DNA of 64,000 bases from contig NC_058506.1 of assembly GCF_020382885.2 (NCBI RefSeq), forward strand, positions 12,006,318 to 12,070,317, in the 5' to 3' direction. The stretch's first letter is position 1; every line of letters starts with the position of its first letter. The notes below the pieces were generated by a model. That model made no database searches, was not told the DNA's origin, and was given only the letters and a program-made list of their open reading frames with translations. This DNA is from Scatophagus argus (Eukaryota > Chordata > Actinopteri > Scatophagidae). Both the position numbers and the translations under genes were made by a program. Below, piece by piece: positions 31,108-44,661 of this stretch.

Positions 31108-34100
31108 ATGGACCGCTTTTCGTGGTCAAATGGTCTCTTAGAAATAAACGAAACTTTAGTGATCCAGCAACGAGGTGTCAGGCTGTATGACGGTGATGAT
31201 AAGGTATGGTTTTGTTTTACGATAGCGAAGTTATACGCAATAATGTTATATTAGCTAGTTGAAAAAATCAGTAGTGCTAACTATGTAGTTAATGCGGTTC
31301 AGGTAGATTATTGTTGTTGTCTAGGGGAATTTGATGTGTAGTGTGAGGTGATCAGGACACGAAAAGAGACACATAGGAACTCAATAAAAGCAAATAATAA
31401 CGCCAGGTCTTTTCCTGTAATTTGTCCAGGCTAAGTTGGATGTTGGAGTTGTCTTGTTGAGCACCCATCGGTTGATCTGGAGGGACCTTAAAAACCATGT
31501 AAGACTGCTGTAAATTGTATATACTGACTGTATTGACTGTGTGAGAATTGGTGCTATTGTTCCCAGAGTTGTCCTTTAACATTTTGCTTGACCTGTATTT
31601 GTCTCGCCATCTGTAGGAATGCTGTATAGCCATGCCCCTGTCACAGATCATCTTCTTTGAAGAACAGGCTGCAGGAATTGGAAAGAGGTCCAAATATCTT
31701 GTAGTTTCTAACAATGAAAACGAAAATTAGAATATCAGTATGACATTTAAAAGGAGCAAACAATAGTATTTTGGGGGTTTTATACATAAATGTGTAATTT
31801 GACCAAAAATGACTGAAAACGATAATAAGGGGAGATTGATTTGTTTGTTTATTTGTCAACCCATTATTAGTTAGATAACAGCATTAATTCCAATATGAAA
31901 CTAGTAGTTTGTTTTGATCATCATCATTTCATTGTTGCATTCTTTACACTGCAGTGCAAAAATAGTTATCCACCTGCACCCAACAACTGCCAATAAGGAG
32001 CCAGGTCCCTATCAACACAGCAAGTACTCCTTCATCAAGCTGTCCTTCAAAGAACATGGGCAGATCGAGGTAGCTAAAATAGCTTTTTGTTTAAAGTTTG
32101 TGCACTTATTGTTCAGTCAATATGGTCCCTTTTTTAAAGAGACTGTATTTGATTCTTAATTACCTGGAACTGACATGGTGTCATGTGCTTGCAGTTTTAC
32201 AGGAGGCTAACAGAGGAAATGACCCAGAAGAGATGGGAGAATACACCAGTTTCACAACCAATCCCCACAGGCACCAGCTTTCAGGTCGGAAGCTGCATAG
32301 AGATTCATGTCATCTAATAATAATTTAATTTTTTATTTCTTTTTTTTTATTATTATATTTTTGGAATTTCTTTGAGTTAGATGCCAGAAGGTGATTTGTG
32401 AGTTCTACGTATACGAGCAAAACTGCTGTTGATTAGGTGATGGTCATTTCATTCATGCATTTATATATATTCATAAAAAAGATAAAATTCATATGATAAA
32501 TTAAACCTTGAAATTGAGTCTTGAATTCAAATTATGTTCCACAGGATGGCAGTGTTGTTGCAGTGCAACTATATTGTTATGCATGTTGCTGATTTGTTAC
32601 TTTCATGAAATATATGAAATTAGGTGTAACAAGATTTGCACCAAAGTCAAAATATGTAGGTTGCTATACTCTCAGTTCACTTTAGTGTCATGTGTCCCGA
32701 TATGAGATTCGACTAATCTTAATTGTTCTTTTTTTTTTTTTGGTAAACACACAGAAATCAATATAAATTTGTTGTCTGACTTTTCTTGTCCTTCAAGGTT
32801 TAATACCAACCATTTTAAAGTCACTTGTGTCTTTCATCACGTGTGTTTTTCCTTCCTTGTTGATCATATAGGCAGGAAGGACTCGTGCAGTGGGGATTGT
32901 TGGCATTGAGAGAAAGATAGAGGAGAAGAGGAAAGAAACAGACAAAAATATTTCTGAGGTACTATAAAGAAAAAATACTGAAATACAGTAAATGTGTGTC
33001 AGACTGAGGATTGTGGCATAGCTATGGCTCTAATATGGAGTTATAGATTTCAATAGAAACAAAGTGCCCATGTGTCCTGCCATCAACCTCCTCAAAGATG
33101 AAGTTTTGTATTTGGCCATATTTTGATGTAATATTTTGACCATGAATGCAGGTTGTTTTGGTTTAATAAGTTTCTATGAATTTTTGGATCTGTTGTTGTT
33201 TTCTACTTTAAAACAACATTTATTGTAACTGACCCGAATTCACCCAAAGCTGCTGAGACACTTGTTACGCAACCAGGAAGTTATGTGTTAACATGAATTA
33301 AATGAAATCAATATGATACAGATGTAGATTCGTGGAAGATATGACACAGAAAGAAAAGGAAGAATTTTGTCATCAGCTAAATAGGGATGAGGGCACCATG
33401 GAATGATATTTAAATTATCTCTGTAGCCATGAAGTTTTGGGGATCATTTAATTGTGAACATTTTTTAGCATGATTAGTCATTTAGCTTCTTTTATTTTCA
33501 GGCCTTTGAGGACCTCAGTAAGCTCATGGTTAAGGTAAAGAGTGTTTTTCTTTGTATGTTCATATTTTCGATGTTGTTTTAAAACAGAATTATTTTATTG
33601 ACCTTTTTTGAAGCTTTCTTATATATAATCTCTTGACAGTTACACTGTATGACTGTTTCAACATCATAGCCATGGAAATCAAACATGTGTCAAGCTCATA
33701 TACTGCCATGCAATAGGATTTGTTTTATTATCGTCTGTTCTAACTCACAGGCCAAAGAGATGGTGGAGTTGTCCAGATCAATAGCCAACAAGATCAAAGA
33801 CAAGCAGGGAGACATAACTGAAGATGAGGTAAGAGCTTGCAAACAGAAACAGTTCTGTTTCAAATAACTGTATGTACAGAAGTAGTTTTAATCATTAAAG
33901 CCTGTAAGTAATACTCTTCAACCTCACTGTACAAATATCTTGTCTAATCTGAGGCCTGAGGCACATACCGTATGTACATAACAGTCATGTTATTGCATGG
34001 TGCTGATCTAAGATGCAATATTTTGTCATTTACAGTTATTTTCTACTTTATAGACAATCCGATTCAAATCATACTTACTGAGCATGGGTATTGCCAACCC

Positions 34101-34882
34101 TGTTACCAGGGAAACGCATGGATCAGGTACACATTACCATTTGCAGCTGGCTAAGCAACTGGGAGACATGCTACAGGCCCCTCTTGAGGTCAGTGTGAAT
34201 CTTTGCCTGGATGTTTTACTACACGGGCTAAGATCATACACTCATTTCAACCTTGCTTTCTTTTCTTTTTAATCTGTTGCTGATTCTACTCTCTTTCTGC
34301 TTGCCTCCTCTTTCAGGAGCGTGGTGGTATGATGGCTCTCACTGAGGTTTATTGTCTTGTCAACCGCGCCAGAGGGATGGAGGTGATGCTCACATAAGTG
34401 CACACATGAACACACCACACAGATATCTTTGATGGCCTGTCAAGATACCAAGTTTTCTTTTTTTTTGTCCCCTTGCCACAGCTTTTATCTCCAGAAGATT
34501 TGGTAAACGCATGCAAAATGTTTGAGTCGTTGAAACTCCCGTTGAGGTGAGTTTGAGTTTTGTTTGTGTTGTCTAATGTATCTGTGCCAGCTTTCATACA
34601 TTCATCTGTGTATCCAGACCAGGCTATGTGTTATTAAAGACATATATAGGGCGAGATTGGCGCCTGCTTCACAGAGGCCAGGCTCTTCCTGCCTGACTTC
34701 CTGTTGTTGGAAAAGTGTCCAGCCTTCTGCAGCTGTCATTTCCTGTCACTTCCTGGGGTTTCAAAAAGAAACATTGGTCTGTTTCCTTACCACACTGGTT
34801 GTAGTTGCCCCAAACTGGTTGTTCTTTTGCCAACTCCTTATTTTAGCTTTATTAAAAAAATCACATAAGCATAAATCTGGTT

Positions 34883-34918
<36 letters not shown>

Positions 34919-35538
34919 TCACACTCCTTCCTTCATCTGTCTTGACTTCTTTCTAGGCTGCGTGTGTTTGACAGTGGTGTGATGGTGGTCCAGCTGCAGT
35001 CTCACAGTGAAGAGGAAATGATAGCCTCAGCACTGGACAATGTAAGCTTTTCCATTACAAACATTATACTGACATGGACATGGTTTAGACTGACCAAATG
35101 GCATGCTGTCTCGGACATATATGTTTGAGAAATATCTACAGATAAGTCAGATAATTGCCTGTTTTGTTTCTGCATCTCTTCATCTTCCTCTGTGGCAGGT
35201 GTCGGACAAAGGCTCTTTGACAGCAGAGGAGTTTGCAAAGCTGCTGGGTCTCTCCGTTCTTCTGTCTAAAGAGCGGTAAGTTAACTCATAGATACAGATG
35301 AACAACAGTAAATCACTTTACCAAGTCTCACCATGTAAGTCTCCCTGTTTTATGACGCAATACTGAGATAACAGTGAAACTATTTTTGATTCTTTATGTC
35401 ACATATTTTTTCTTTTTGTCTTTGTCTCCTCCGCTCTACTACTTCCTCACCTCCAGGTTGTTGCTAGCTGAGAAGATGGGCCACCTGTGTAGAGATGACT
35501 CTGTTGAGGGTTTGAGATTCTTCCCAAACCTCTTTTGA
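31108..35538 (+). CDS. vps36: Vacuolar protein sorting 36 (ESCRT-II subunit EAP45)
   Basis: Fourteen exons join in frame to 382 residues (human 386): 31108-31203, 31430-31498, 31617-31687, 31955-32069, 32195-32284, 32872-32958, 33502-33534, 33751-33828, 34054-34188, 34317-34382, 34482-34546, 34957-35041, 35199-35275, 35457-35538. VPS36 is part of ESCRT-II, which binds ubiquitinated cargo and phosphoinositides on endosomes and seeds ESCRT-III for multivesicular body formation. Residues 1 to about 130 are the GLUE domain ([50 protein letters not shown]). A linker helix ([20 protein letters not shown]) and the two winged-helix domains follow, with [32 protein letters not shown] and the C-terminal [20 protein letters not shown]. 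No zinc finger is inserted in the GLUE domain, as in other animals. A poly(A) signal aataaa is at 36046-36051. Confidence 0.97.
34882..34924. repeat. TC/AC compound microsatellite
   Basis: A TC run passes into an AC run inside a vps36 intron, about 30 bases before the pyrimidine-rich acceptor of exon 12. Length changes could in principle affect the polypyrimidine context. Confidence 0.85.
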
Positions 35539-37599
35539 CCTGTTTACGGTCATTACTGTTGAGATACCAACTTAAACAGAAAAGCTCAAGGTCATCAAAA
35601 CAGTCTTCGTATGTGTGCACACTGATGCACAGCAGGCACTCCGCTGTTGTACTTGAGCACAGCGGTCTATCTCATCCAGTTTGGTTATGATTTCTGAAAA
35701 GTGGGTGTTCTGTCAGTAGTATATCTCTGCAAATCCACTGTAGATACTACTTTCTGGATCTAAGAAAAAAAGTATCAAGTATGAAGCAGGTACTTTTCTA
35801 GAAACTATAAATTGCAGATACTGTACATGCAGAAAAATGTTTCCAGATTTACTGTTTTTGGTGGAGTGAGCATGATGTGTGAGTGATCATCACCCCTAAT
35901 GGGATGTTTTTTTTACACTGCTCTGATTCTCTGACGACACATTCTTGCAATGTACAGATGCACCTTTTTACAAGTAGCGTGTGCTGTTCTGAAAAGCCCA
36001 TAGCCATTGATCACATGTTTCCCTAAGTGAAAAATGCATTTATGTAATAAATGATTCAGGAATGAAGCATGTCATGCTGTCTCATCTTCTGAGGAGGGAG
36101 AGATCATGCTCAGGCGAATGCTCTACTCCACCTCTCATCTTGTTTTGGTCTCTCAGTCTTACACATCAAAACACGCTTCTTGTTTCTTCTCCAGTCAAAC
36201 TGACTTTGACCATAATAGCCTTTGTCAGGGATACAGAGACCACAGCCAAGATTAGATAAAATGCCTGATTGGCTGTCTGGTTTACAACATATGAAATATA
36301 TGGCTCCTTGCCTGATGTTATTATTCAGCAATTAATTACCCTACCCTTGCCAAGGTTATAAAAATTCCAGTTGTGACTGTTCAAGGCGAAACTGAAAACA
36401 AAGCGCCTATCTCGTCTCAGTATACAGTATCATATATTTCAGGAAATACGAGCATATTTTAAGTCTAGTAGATCCATGTCTAAATGTTACATTTTATGCT
36501 GGGAGTGTAACCAATGTACTTTTTATTTTTAATCTCATGTGTGTCCCTGTAGGGCTTTTTACACACAGAATAGAAAAGTTCTTTGTTCCCATTGTGAACT
36601 GAGCCGAGCTGCAAAGGGTGTTTCATCTCCAGAGAAGCTTCCTGTTTTCCGTTGGCTTTCTCTCTGGAGGAAAAATGAAGGTCCGCAGTGCTCTACCGTT
36701 GATTAGATTATGCTGCCATGTGCTTCGCTTATTGATAGTAGATGAACTCAATTGCTTCAGGAAGTCTTGACAGCTGAACTGAGGCAGGTCTGATCATAAT
36801 AAGGGGGCTTCATGCATGACATTTTGGTGAATGTTTTCCTTTACAAAAGGGGTCCTATACTTGCAGGCTCAGGGAGCTCTATTTTGTCAGTGGTACATTT
36901 TAAATGTATCCATATCCTGGATGGCTGAGTGTCATTTCTTCAGATTTCAGCAATGTTTTTTTCCAAGCTGTGGCTTGTAGAATATAACTTGTCAGTAAAG
37001 TAAACTGATTGTAAACTGATCGTGTGAGATGAATAGTTCTGCAGTTTACTACCATGACTGTAGTGTATATATTGTTAATTTATTTACGTATTCATTTATT
37101 ACCCTGACTAGTGGTTCAGTTATGACATACAATGCTTTTCAATCTGAAAATCATGGAGAAAAACCTACGTGAAAAAAATAATACCGCTTAATGGAGTGGA
37201 TCCATATGCTGGGGTATCTGTGCTGAGGTATTTTGGTTACTTGGGTCCTTGTTAGGTTAGTTAGTATATGTAGGAGTCTCAGTTTTGTCAAAAATTCAGA
37301 AACCTAACTGTAAGAACCACTTCCAAGCTAGTGAATAGTTTTCCTTCATTTCCATTACAAATAATGTAATTAATTAGAGGTAGCAGTGCTATGTTTAACA
37401 TATACCGGTACGAAAAGTGCAAAAGTATTAGCATCAAAATATACTTAAAGTACAAAAACGTAAAAGCATTCATTATGCCGAGTGACCTTTTCAGAACCAT
37501 ATATGCCATATTAATGTCCTAATTTTACTTAGTAGTCCATCGGTTTATTTACCACGACCCACAGTACCAGTGGGTCTTCCTCTCATTGTGAGTTGTACA
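35539..37599. other. vps36 3' UTR and intergenic sequence
   Basis: The vps36 3' UTR probably runs to about 36070, given aataaa at 36046-36051. Beyond it lies AT-rich intergenic DNA up to the GC-rich thsd1 promoter. No additional gene, RNA or clear repeat is recognised. Confidence 0.5.
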
Positions 37600-37850
37600 G
37601 AATATCCAGCACGCCCCGCTGTTGCTGTTGACTGTGAACGCATCTCTTTCGCGCGCTCTGAACACCGGCGCGCGCCCCCCCAGAGATCTCCGCTGAACTC
37701 TAACGCGCTCACACCGCCGACTGTCACTGAAAATATTTGCAGTTTATCAGTCAGAAGAAATGTGCTACCCTCACACGGAGGAGGTCGTTATTCCGGTTGC
37801 TATGATAGAAAATTGGAGAGGAATAATGTCGCGCTGAGTCAACAAGACGT
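37600..37850 (+). promoter_or_regulatory. Candidate thsd1 promoter and non-coding first exon
   Basis: A locally CpG-rich stretch (cgcgcgctctgaacaccggc-type sequence at 37650-37680) ends in a strong splice donor, gacgt|gtgagt, at 37850/37851. It lies upstream of the thsd1 coding start on the same strand, so a non-coding first exon spliced to 38550 is likely. The transcription start itself is not visible. Confidence 0.5.
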
Positions 37851-38614
37851 GTGAGTACAACTGTTTTATTTTCCGAATACGCAAAACAATGAAGGGTATG
37901 TGCTGCTGTAAGTTAAGTGCCAAACTTTAGGTCTAAGGACAATGCTAATTAGCGTAAATCCAGGTGTATAATCATTATTCATTTAGGCGCACTCGCAAGA
38001 TGTGTTTTCAAATGGAAGGACATGCAGTAAATGTTCAACCTTCATCCACTTAGACTCCTGTGTGCCAAGAAGGTTACAAATATATTTGAGTTGTCTATAA
38101 TAATAAAGGAGAGAAATGTTCAAGCTATATTAGCTATTTGGCTGGGAGTCTCAGCAGTCTGGTGCTCAAAATTTTGTGACTTGTATAGGTTCAGGGGTCT
38201 TTTGTGCTTCTAAGGGAATAATAGACAAAACAGTAAATGAAAACCTTTGCAAGCAAACAAACTAGAAGCATTTGGCTCTACCTCACAAATATATTTCTTA
38301 TCCCTCCATTCCCATTGTGAAGATGGAAGGAAAAGGAAGACGCCAATATGAATTCAGAAAGCTCATGGTCGCAGGCTCTTGCTCTAGCCTTCCTGTTTTT
38401 CATACCTCAGATCAGTTCTCTACTTCTTCTGTGAGATGACACATGCAAACACAAGTGGTTGTTACCTCCTACATTCTTGTCAACTGTTTTTTGTCTTTTC
38501 CGCTTATTGTTGGTGTTTGGTTATTTTGTGGTTTGTCTCTGATTTGTAGAGGTCAGTGATGGTGGAAGAGTACGGTCATGTGGTGTAGAAGAAGACAGAT
38601 GCAAGGACATCGGA

Positions 38615-41600
38615 ATGCCACAGGCTGCCTCACTGCTTCCCATTCTGCTGGCGCTCATGGGATACAGTGAGTGTCACCGAACCATCTTAATAACATGACT
38701 CCATGTGTGAAAAGGCTGGCAGGATTAATGGTTTTAAATGCACCTAATCATGCAGTACTTAAATAAATACTGCTATGTGCCCTCATTCAAATGGGAAAAG
38801 GAAGTTGAGCGGGAGGAAAAGTTGGAGGAGCGAAGGGGGTAATGAAGGGTCAACCTCTTCATCCCACATCCTCTTTGCTTTGTGATTATGTGAGGTTTGC
38901 ACAACAAGGTTTATACACTGTACCACACAATAGCTCTTAAAATAATATGTTACTGCAACCTTTTTGCTGTTTCCTCACATACTTGTAATTTGCTCAGAGC
39001 AACTGCTAAGCAGTTAACTACTGCCTGTTGAGTTTGTGTGTATGAAATATGTTGCTCACTGCTACTGATGCGTTACAACTGTTAATGGGGATCCTCGGTG
39101 TCTGAGCTTTGGTTGTGCTGAGAAAATTCATGCATCATTTGTTTGCATGAAATGTCAATAGGCCTATGTGTCAATACATATCAATACATCATTTATTGTT
39201 ATATAGCTATTGTTTGTACTTTTATCCACGAAGCAACATTATTTTGTTAAAAGTGGCACTATATTACTTCTAATACTAACATTTCTGAGTTCCTGTTTCA
39301 CTTTTTGTACAGTCCAAGCACTAATTGGACTACAATAGATATATTTGTCCACACCTAAACAGATAATAAGGCATAATAGTTTTAGAAAATGTCATGTTGT
39401 TGAATCACTGCAGGAAACTGAACCAGAAACACAGCCAAAGTAACTGACTGCCTGCAAAGTCACGGCAAGAAAATTAAAAGAGCAGATACTAGATATAAAA
39501 AATAGACAAAAATCTGTGTGACCACATTTTACCTGTGGTGGGCATAATTCAAAATGTTTGTGCATGATGCCGTAACAATAGGTAAAATGTCTCTTTATCC
39601 CATCTCACTTCTGCACGCTCTTTCCTTTAGCTTTTGCAGGACTCAATATCTGGCCCTCCTTCCACATTGCACTAAGCAACGCCAGTGTATTTGTGGACTT
39701 CAACACAAAATCCAACAGTAGCACCATCCGCAGCATGAGCCTTTCTCTGGTCAACACGGAAACCAACACCACCCTTCTGACCAGGAATCTCCCCAGCAAC
39801 CAATCAGCTGGTAGGGTGGAGTTCAATTGCTCTTGCTTCCTGTATGCAGGAACTTTCCGGTTCCTACTGAGGCAGACCAGCATCTCTGCTGTTTCTCACA
39901 CTAATGGCACAGATGGCAGCAGCACAGAGAGCACCACCTGGTGGTGGAGTTCAGAACTGCAGGTGCAGTGGCCCACCTTTCACATTGCTGTGGAGAGGGC
40001 TGCAAACCACTCAGGATCTTTTCAGGCAAGTTGAACAAGATTTTTAACTTCGCACACTAAGTCGGTTTATTGTGCTATAGGGTGATTCACATATGTATCT
40101 TCATCTGTCTCTCTCCAGGTCGGGATATCCACTAATGAACACTTTCAGGCTTGCTCCAGGGGCATTGACTCCGCTCTCTTCTTAGAGGTCAGCTATATGG
40201 AGTACAACCAGATAGGGCGAAACAGCATTGACAAGGTCCGAGCCCGCACGCGACACCCAATCAAACCCCTTCGTTCCCAGAGTGTTGAGCTGGCGTGCGC
40301 ATTCCCGTTCACAGAAAGAGACTTCATACAAGTAGCTCTGCGATCTCCTCATGCAGCACAGGATGTGAAGAGCTCTGGAGCTCTCTACCTGTCCCGCATC
40401 TTCTCCTATAAGCTGCTGGTGGAAAACGGCAATGCTTACAGGAGTGGCTGTGAAGGGACTATGACTGTTAAACTTATTACCCCACCTTGTGCGCATATCA
40501 GTGGTAAAGTGTTGCTGTATAAGGATGCTGGTGTTGGAAGAGGAGCAGCCGTTTCTTCTGGGATGGGAGCAGGTGGAACAGTACAGCTCGGATTTGGACC
40601 AGAGGAGCCCTCTTCCCCTCCACTGGCCTTTAACTGGTTGACTCAGGGAGAGAACGAGACAGAATTCAACTGTTCTGTGTTTTACCCAGGAAGGCATAAG
40701 TACTGCTTTCGCTTCGTTTTCAACTTCAGTCGCTCCCCTAGTCCTGCACAGACCTGTTTGGTGGTTCACAGGAGCACAGGTGAGATTTAATTGATTGAAA
40801 TGTTTGCGTTCATTTGGCAGCTGTCAAGAATACATTTCGACTTCTACCTGTCATTCGGCCCCGTCAGCGGTGATTTGCTCAATGAGACCTGAGTTTTGCT
40901 TTTATTCATCCAGATTTTCTCAAATAAATTCCAGCGGTGAATAAAACTCCAACGCTATTTTAGGAATGGCCTTATTAAAGAGTGGAGGGTGACCTAGTAT
41001 GTCTCAGTGGCATAACAAAATCACATTTTATTAAAATGAAATCAATCGTAGGGCTGGGAATCATCATCATCAATAAAACTATAATATCAGTGCCGGCACA
41101 GCACATAACCGTAATGCAGAGAATAGGCATTGTAATGTCACATTGTGCTGAGGTATCAAACTTTGTACTTTACCCATTATGACAGATACACAACTGAGTC
41201 ATTCATAAGAAATTGTAATGTTCTACATCATTAAATATATGTATATATGCTACATGATGTTTAAGGCCAAATTAAATGGAAATCCACTGGATAAGGTGTC
41301 ATAGAGACACATTAAGCATTAAGCAGGAGTAAACTACCACATTGAGAGTTTCATGTAGCTATGTCCTAGTGTTTTGTATTTTTTTGATAAATCAAAAAAA
41401 CAAATTTTGATGGATTTGTTATATTTCGAGGGGCTTTTTTATACCTATTTTTCTGCTTTTCCCCCCACAGAGTCATGGGGCCCGTGGCAGCCATGGAGTG
41501 TGTGCAGTGTGAGCTGTGGAGAGGGGGTGAGGGAACGAGAGCGTAAGTGTTTGCTGCCCTCAGGTGTGGGAGGGATGCAGTGCACTGGCATGGTGAAGGA

Positions 41601-43502
41601 ACAGTCCATTTGCTCACTGGAGGACTGTGTTGGTTAGTTGTTTTTTTTTGTTTTTCACTCTCTTTGTCTCTTGATTTTCTGCAGAATTTCTCTTTAGTCA
41701 TAATTGTCTCCCTTTCTTTCCCAGTGTTGCCTGCACCTTCTCCATCCCTCCCCCCGGTACCTGTTGGAGTTTCGCCCCTAGGTGGTAACATGGTTGTGGT
41801 AGCTGGTATTTCAATTTGCCTGGCTGTGATTCTGGCTACTGTTGTGGTGACTGTGTGGAGAAAGCTTTGCCAGACCCCTCAGTGCAGTTCTGTTCGCAGA
41901 GGGTCCATGCATTCCCCCGGAGGACGCAAGCTCTCTGATGAGGCCTCCATTTGTGGCCACAGCCTCCAAAGACCCAGTCTGTCTGATGGGCATGGCACAC
42001 TTGGGGGTATGGGTGCAGTTGTAGCCCTTAAAGATGCTCCTGTCCTGGGCAGTCAGCCTCTCTCACAGACACTGGTGATACCAGTCTCACAGGACACTGA
42101 AAGGTTGTCCCCTACTGGTCAGAAGATGTTGCCAACAATTTTTGGGTATGTATAATATTGTTTATTTTCTTTACATATTATGTCACACCTCTGTAGTATT
42201 TGAAATTAAAATATAATTGTCCCTCTAGGTACCGACTGGCTCAACAGCAGTTGAAAGAAATGAAGAAGAAGGGGTTAAAGGAGGCCACACAGGTGTACCA
42301 TGTCTCTTCAAGCCCAGTCAATGACACCCTGTTAGAAATATCTGCTTCACCCACCAACTCTCCCGTCCCCACCCCAACTGGATTCACTCATCCAACACTC
42401 CCTTTGGCCATCCAGGAGGACCCCAACCACAACCACTTTCATATTGCAGGTCCCTTTTCTGACCCACCAGCACATACTTCTCGGGTCACACCAGACAGAC
42501 TTAGTCCCAGAGTGGAGCTAGTCTTAGGTCCTCATTTTTCTGGCCATGCAAGTCGGGGCAGCTCAAAATGGCATGACCGCACTGCTGACTGGGTGGAGAT
42601 GGTGGAGAGGAGTGGGTTAGCAGGTCTTAGAGGAGGAGGAGATGCCGGAATGGGAAACTCCTGTCATAAGAACCCAAATTTCCGCCGGACCTCCAGTTTT
42701 AATGACTCCAAACCCCAGCCTCCGCCCTCTGCACATTCCAGGCAGTTCAGAGAAAGGAGCATGACCCAGGTCACATACCCAGCTTTATTTATGTATTTTT
42801 GTACATATTTTAGGTCATATTTGTGTAGGTTTGCCAAAGCCTTTATAATGAACAAAGATCATTTGTTTTCCTTTTCAGGTAGGATCTCGGACCCTTCCTG
42901 AAGGAAGCTGTTGGACCAAAGGGGGATGGGAAAAGCAGCCATATCGCTCTTATCCCATTCCAGAGCATGGGGCCTCAGAGTGGGCTAAATCAAGGAGGCC
43001 CTGGATAGAGACAGCTGCTCCTTCTCACAGCAATGAACTCAAACACACAGGAACCAACACAAATGGCACACAAATTTCAGCTTATGTGAACCATGCTAAA
43101 GCAGACCTCAGTGGAACAGGGGAAAGGCAAAGGGGCAGCAAGACAGGATGTGGAGAGGGAATATCAGGGATTGGGGGTCCAGTTGTGGGGCCCGGCAGTC
43201 TGAGTGTGGATCGCGCACAGAAGGCCGAGCAGAACTGGAATCGCCGCGGCCCTTCGCCCATCCAGAGGAACATGCTGGCCCGGAAATTGAAGGAGGCTCA
43301 GTCCTGCTCTGGGGTCAAGGGGCGACAGCGTAGCTCAACCTTTAGTGTATCGACATCAGAACAGAGGAAAGGTCGCTGCCGCTCTCTTCCAATGTCTGGA
43401 GACTACAGCAGCAGCGGCTCACCCTACAGACTAAGTGAGGCCGAGCAGAGGATGCTAGACCTAGATCTGTCCTCAGCATGCGTTGGGGAGGGAGAGGAGT
43501 AG
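38615..43502 (+). CDS. thsd1: Thrombospondin type-1 domain-containing protein 1
   Basis: Seven coding exons join in frame to 951 residues (human about 852): 38615-38666, 39631-40025, 40119-40779, 41471-41632, 41725-42145, 42229-42769, 42879-43502. THSD1 is a single-pass membrane protein of endothelium and blood progenitors that works at focal adhesions and is linked to cerebrovascular integrity. A signal peptide is at residues 1-20. The extracellular part carries many N-x-S/T sites. A single TSP1 repeat is at about 371-423 (WGPWQPWSVCSVSCGEGVRE) with all three tryptophans. The membrane segment is at about 446-469. The cytoplasmic tail keeps SYRLAQQQLKEMKKKGL-like YRLAQQQLKEMKKKG, VYHVS, RRTSSF and the terminal LSEAEQRMLDL. 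Exon 3 ends in a GC donor (cag|gcaagt at 40026), supported by conservation of FQVG across the junction. The gene follows vps36 in the same order as in human. Confidence 0.95.
38667..39630 (+). other. thsd1 intron
   Basis: Intron between the signal-peptide exon and the first extracellular exon (gtgag donor, tttag acceptor). No other feature is seen. Confidence 0.6.
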
Positions 43503-44661
43503 ATCTCAAAAATTTGTAGCACTACACTAGGAAGGAATTGCCATTTCTTCCATTTCTTCCTAACCTAAATTATCTCTGCTACTTGTTACTTTAACCTCAT
43601 CTAAACAGACACACATATAATTGAAGATTGCATTTTATGTTGGAGATTGATTGAGCAAAAGGTTTTGTTTTTTTTTTCTGAAAAGATATTTTAAGTTTCT
43701 GTGTCAAAATGTTTGTCTATTTTTTTGTTATGATTGTGTTAACATTTCAAATGTCGATAAGCATTATAATTAAACATATATATATATATATTTTTTTTTC
43801 AGAGTATGACTGTCCAGAATGTCTCTTTGTAATTACTTTGTATATCAGCTACTGGTTCAGTATTTACCATAATAAGTCATATTTAACATAGCCTTGTACC
43901 AACAATCCTGAGCCTTTCGAGTATGCCCCTTTCATACCCAGTCATAATACACCTGTTACCTGTTAAGCTGTGGAATGTTCCAAACTGGGGTTTTTTGAAC
44001 ATTCAACAACATTCCCTGTCTTTTGTTGTTCATGTACCAAGAGGTAAAACATTAAATATAATATTTTTTTTTAGTATATTTCAAAAGGGGTTATGAAGTT
44101 TAATTTAATTGATATTTTGTGCAGTGTCCTACCTTATTTGGGATTGGGGTTGTGCATCTGCATGCACTGCTGAGCACAAGCCCCATCAATGAATATACTT
44201 TAAACACTATAAAAGGCAGGTTAGTGTTATTGTTTTGCACTGCAGAATGTGCTGTATTATGTATCATGCTGTGAAGTCTCATTATACACACACATTATAC
44301 AAGACTGTACTGTAGTGAGAACCACTCTGATATAGTTTACCATTTTTTTATGTGTGTGTATGGTCAGTGTCAAACATTTTTCATGTATTTTCTATAGTGT
44401 ACACAAGTTAGAGCACTAGTATGCAGCTGTAACTATGTTTGAGCACAGTGAGGCATTGTGGCTGAGATGCTGTTTGTTTTTATTGTTTGAGTAATATACA
44501 CTCTAAAGAAAGCAATGATTACTGTAGAACAGAAGATGCTGTACTGTTGCTGTTTGATAATATTTTCAAATAAGAAAGAAAAAGAAGAAATTAAAATACA
44601 AAGAGTGTAATCATGGCATTGGTCTTCGCTCATTCACAGTGGAATTTAAAGCTTTGTGCTT
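43503..44661. other. Tail-to-tail interval between thsd1 and fgl1
   Basis: It contains the two facing 3' UTRs. An AT microsatellite is at 43776-43791. A plus-strand attaaa near 44050 could end thsd1, and a minus-strand aataaa at 44479-44484 could end fgl1. No other gene is seen. Confidence 0.5.

Noticed and set aside
31352-31714. 120-residue minus-strand ORF
   Set aside because: It is antisense to vps36 exons 2 and 3, which are clear GLUE-domain exons.
40182-40769. 195-residue open frame on the minus strand
   Set aside because: It lies exactly opposite thsd1 exon 4, whose plus-strand frame matches THSD1 throughout. The antisense protein has no domain features.
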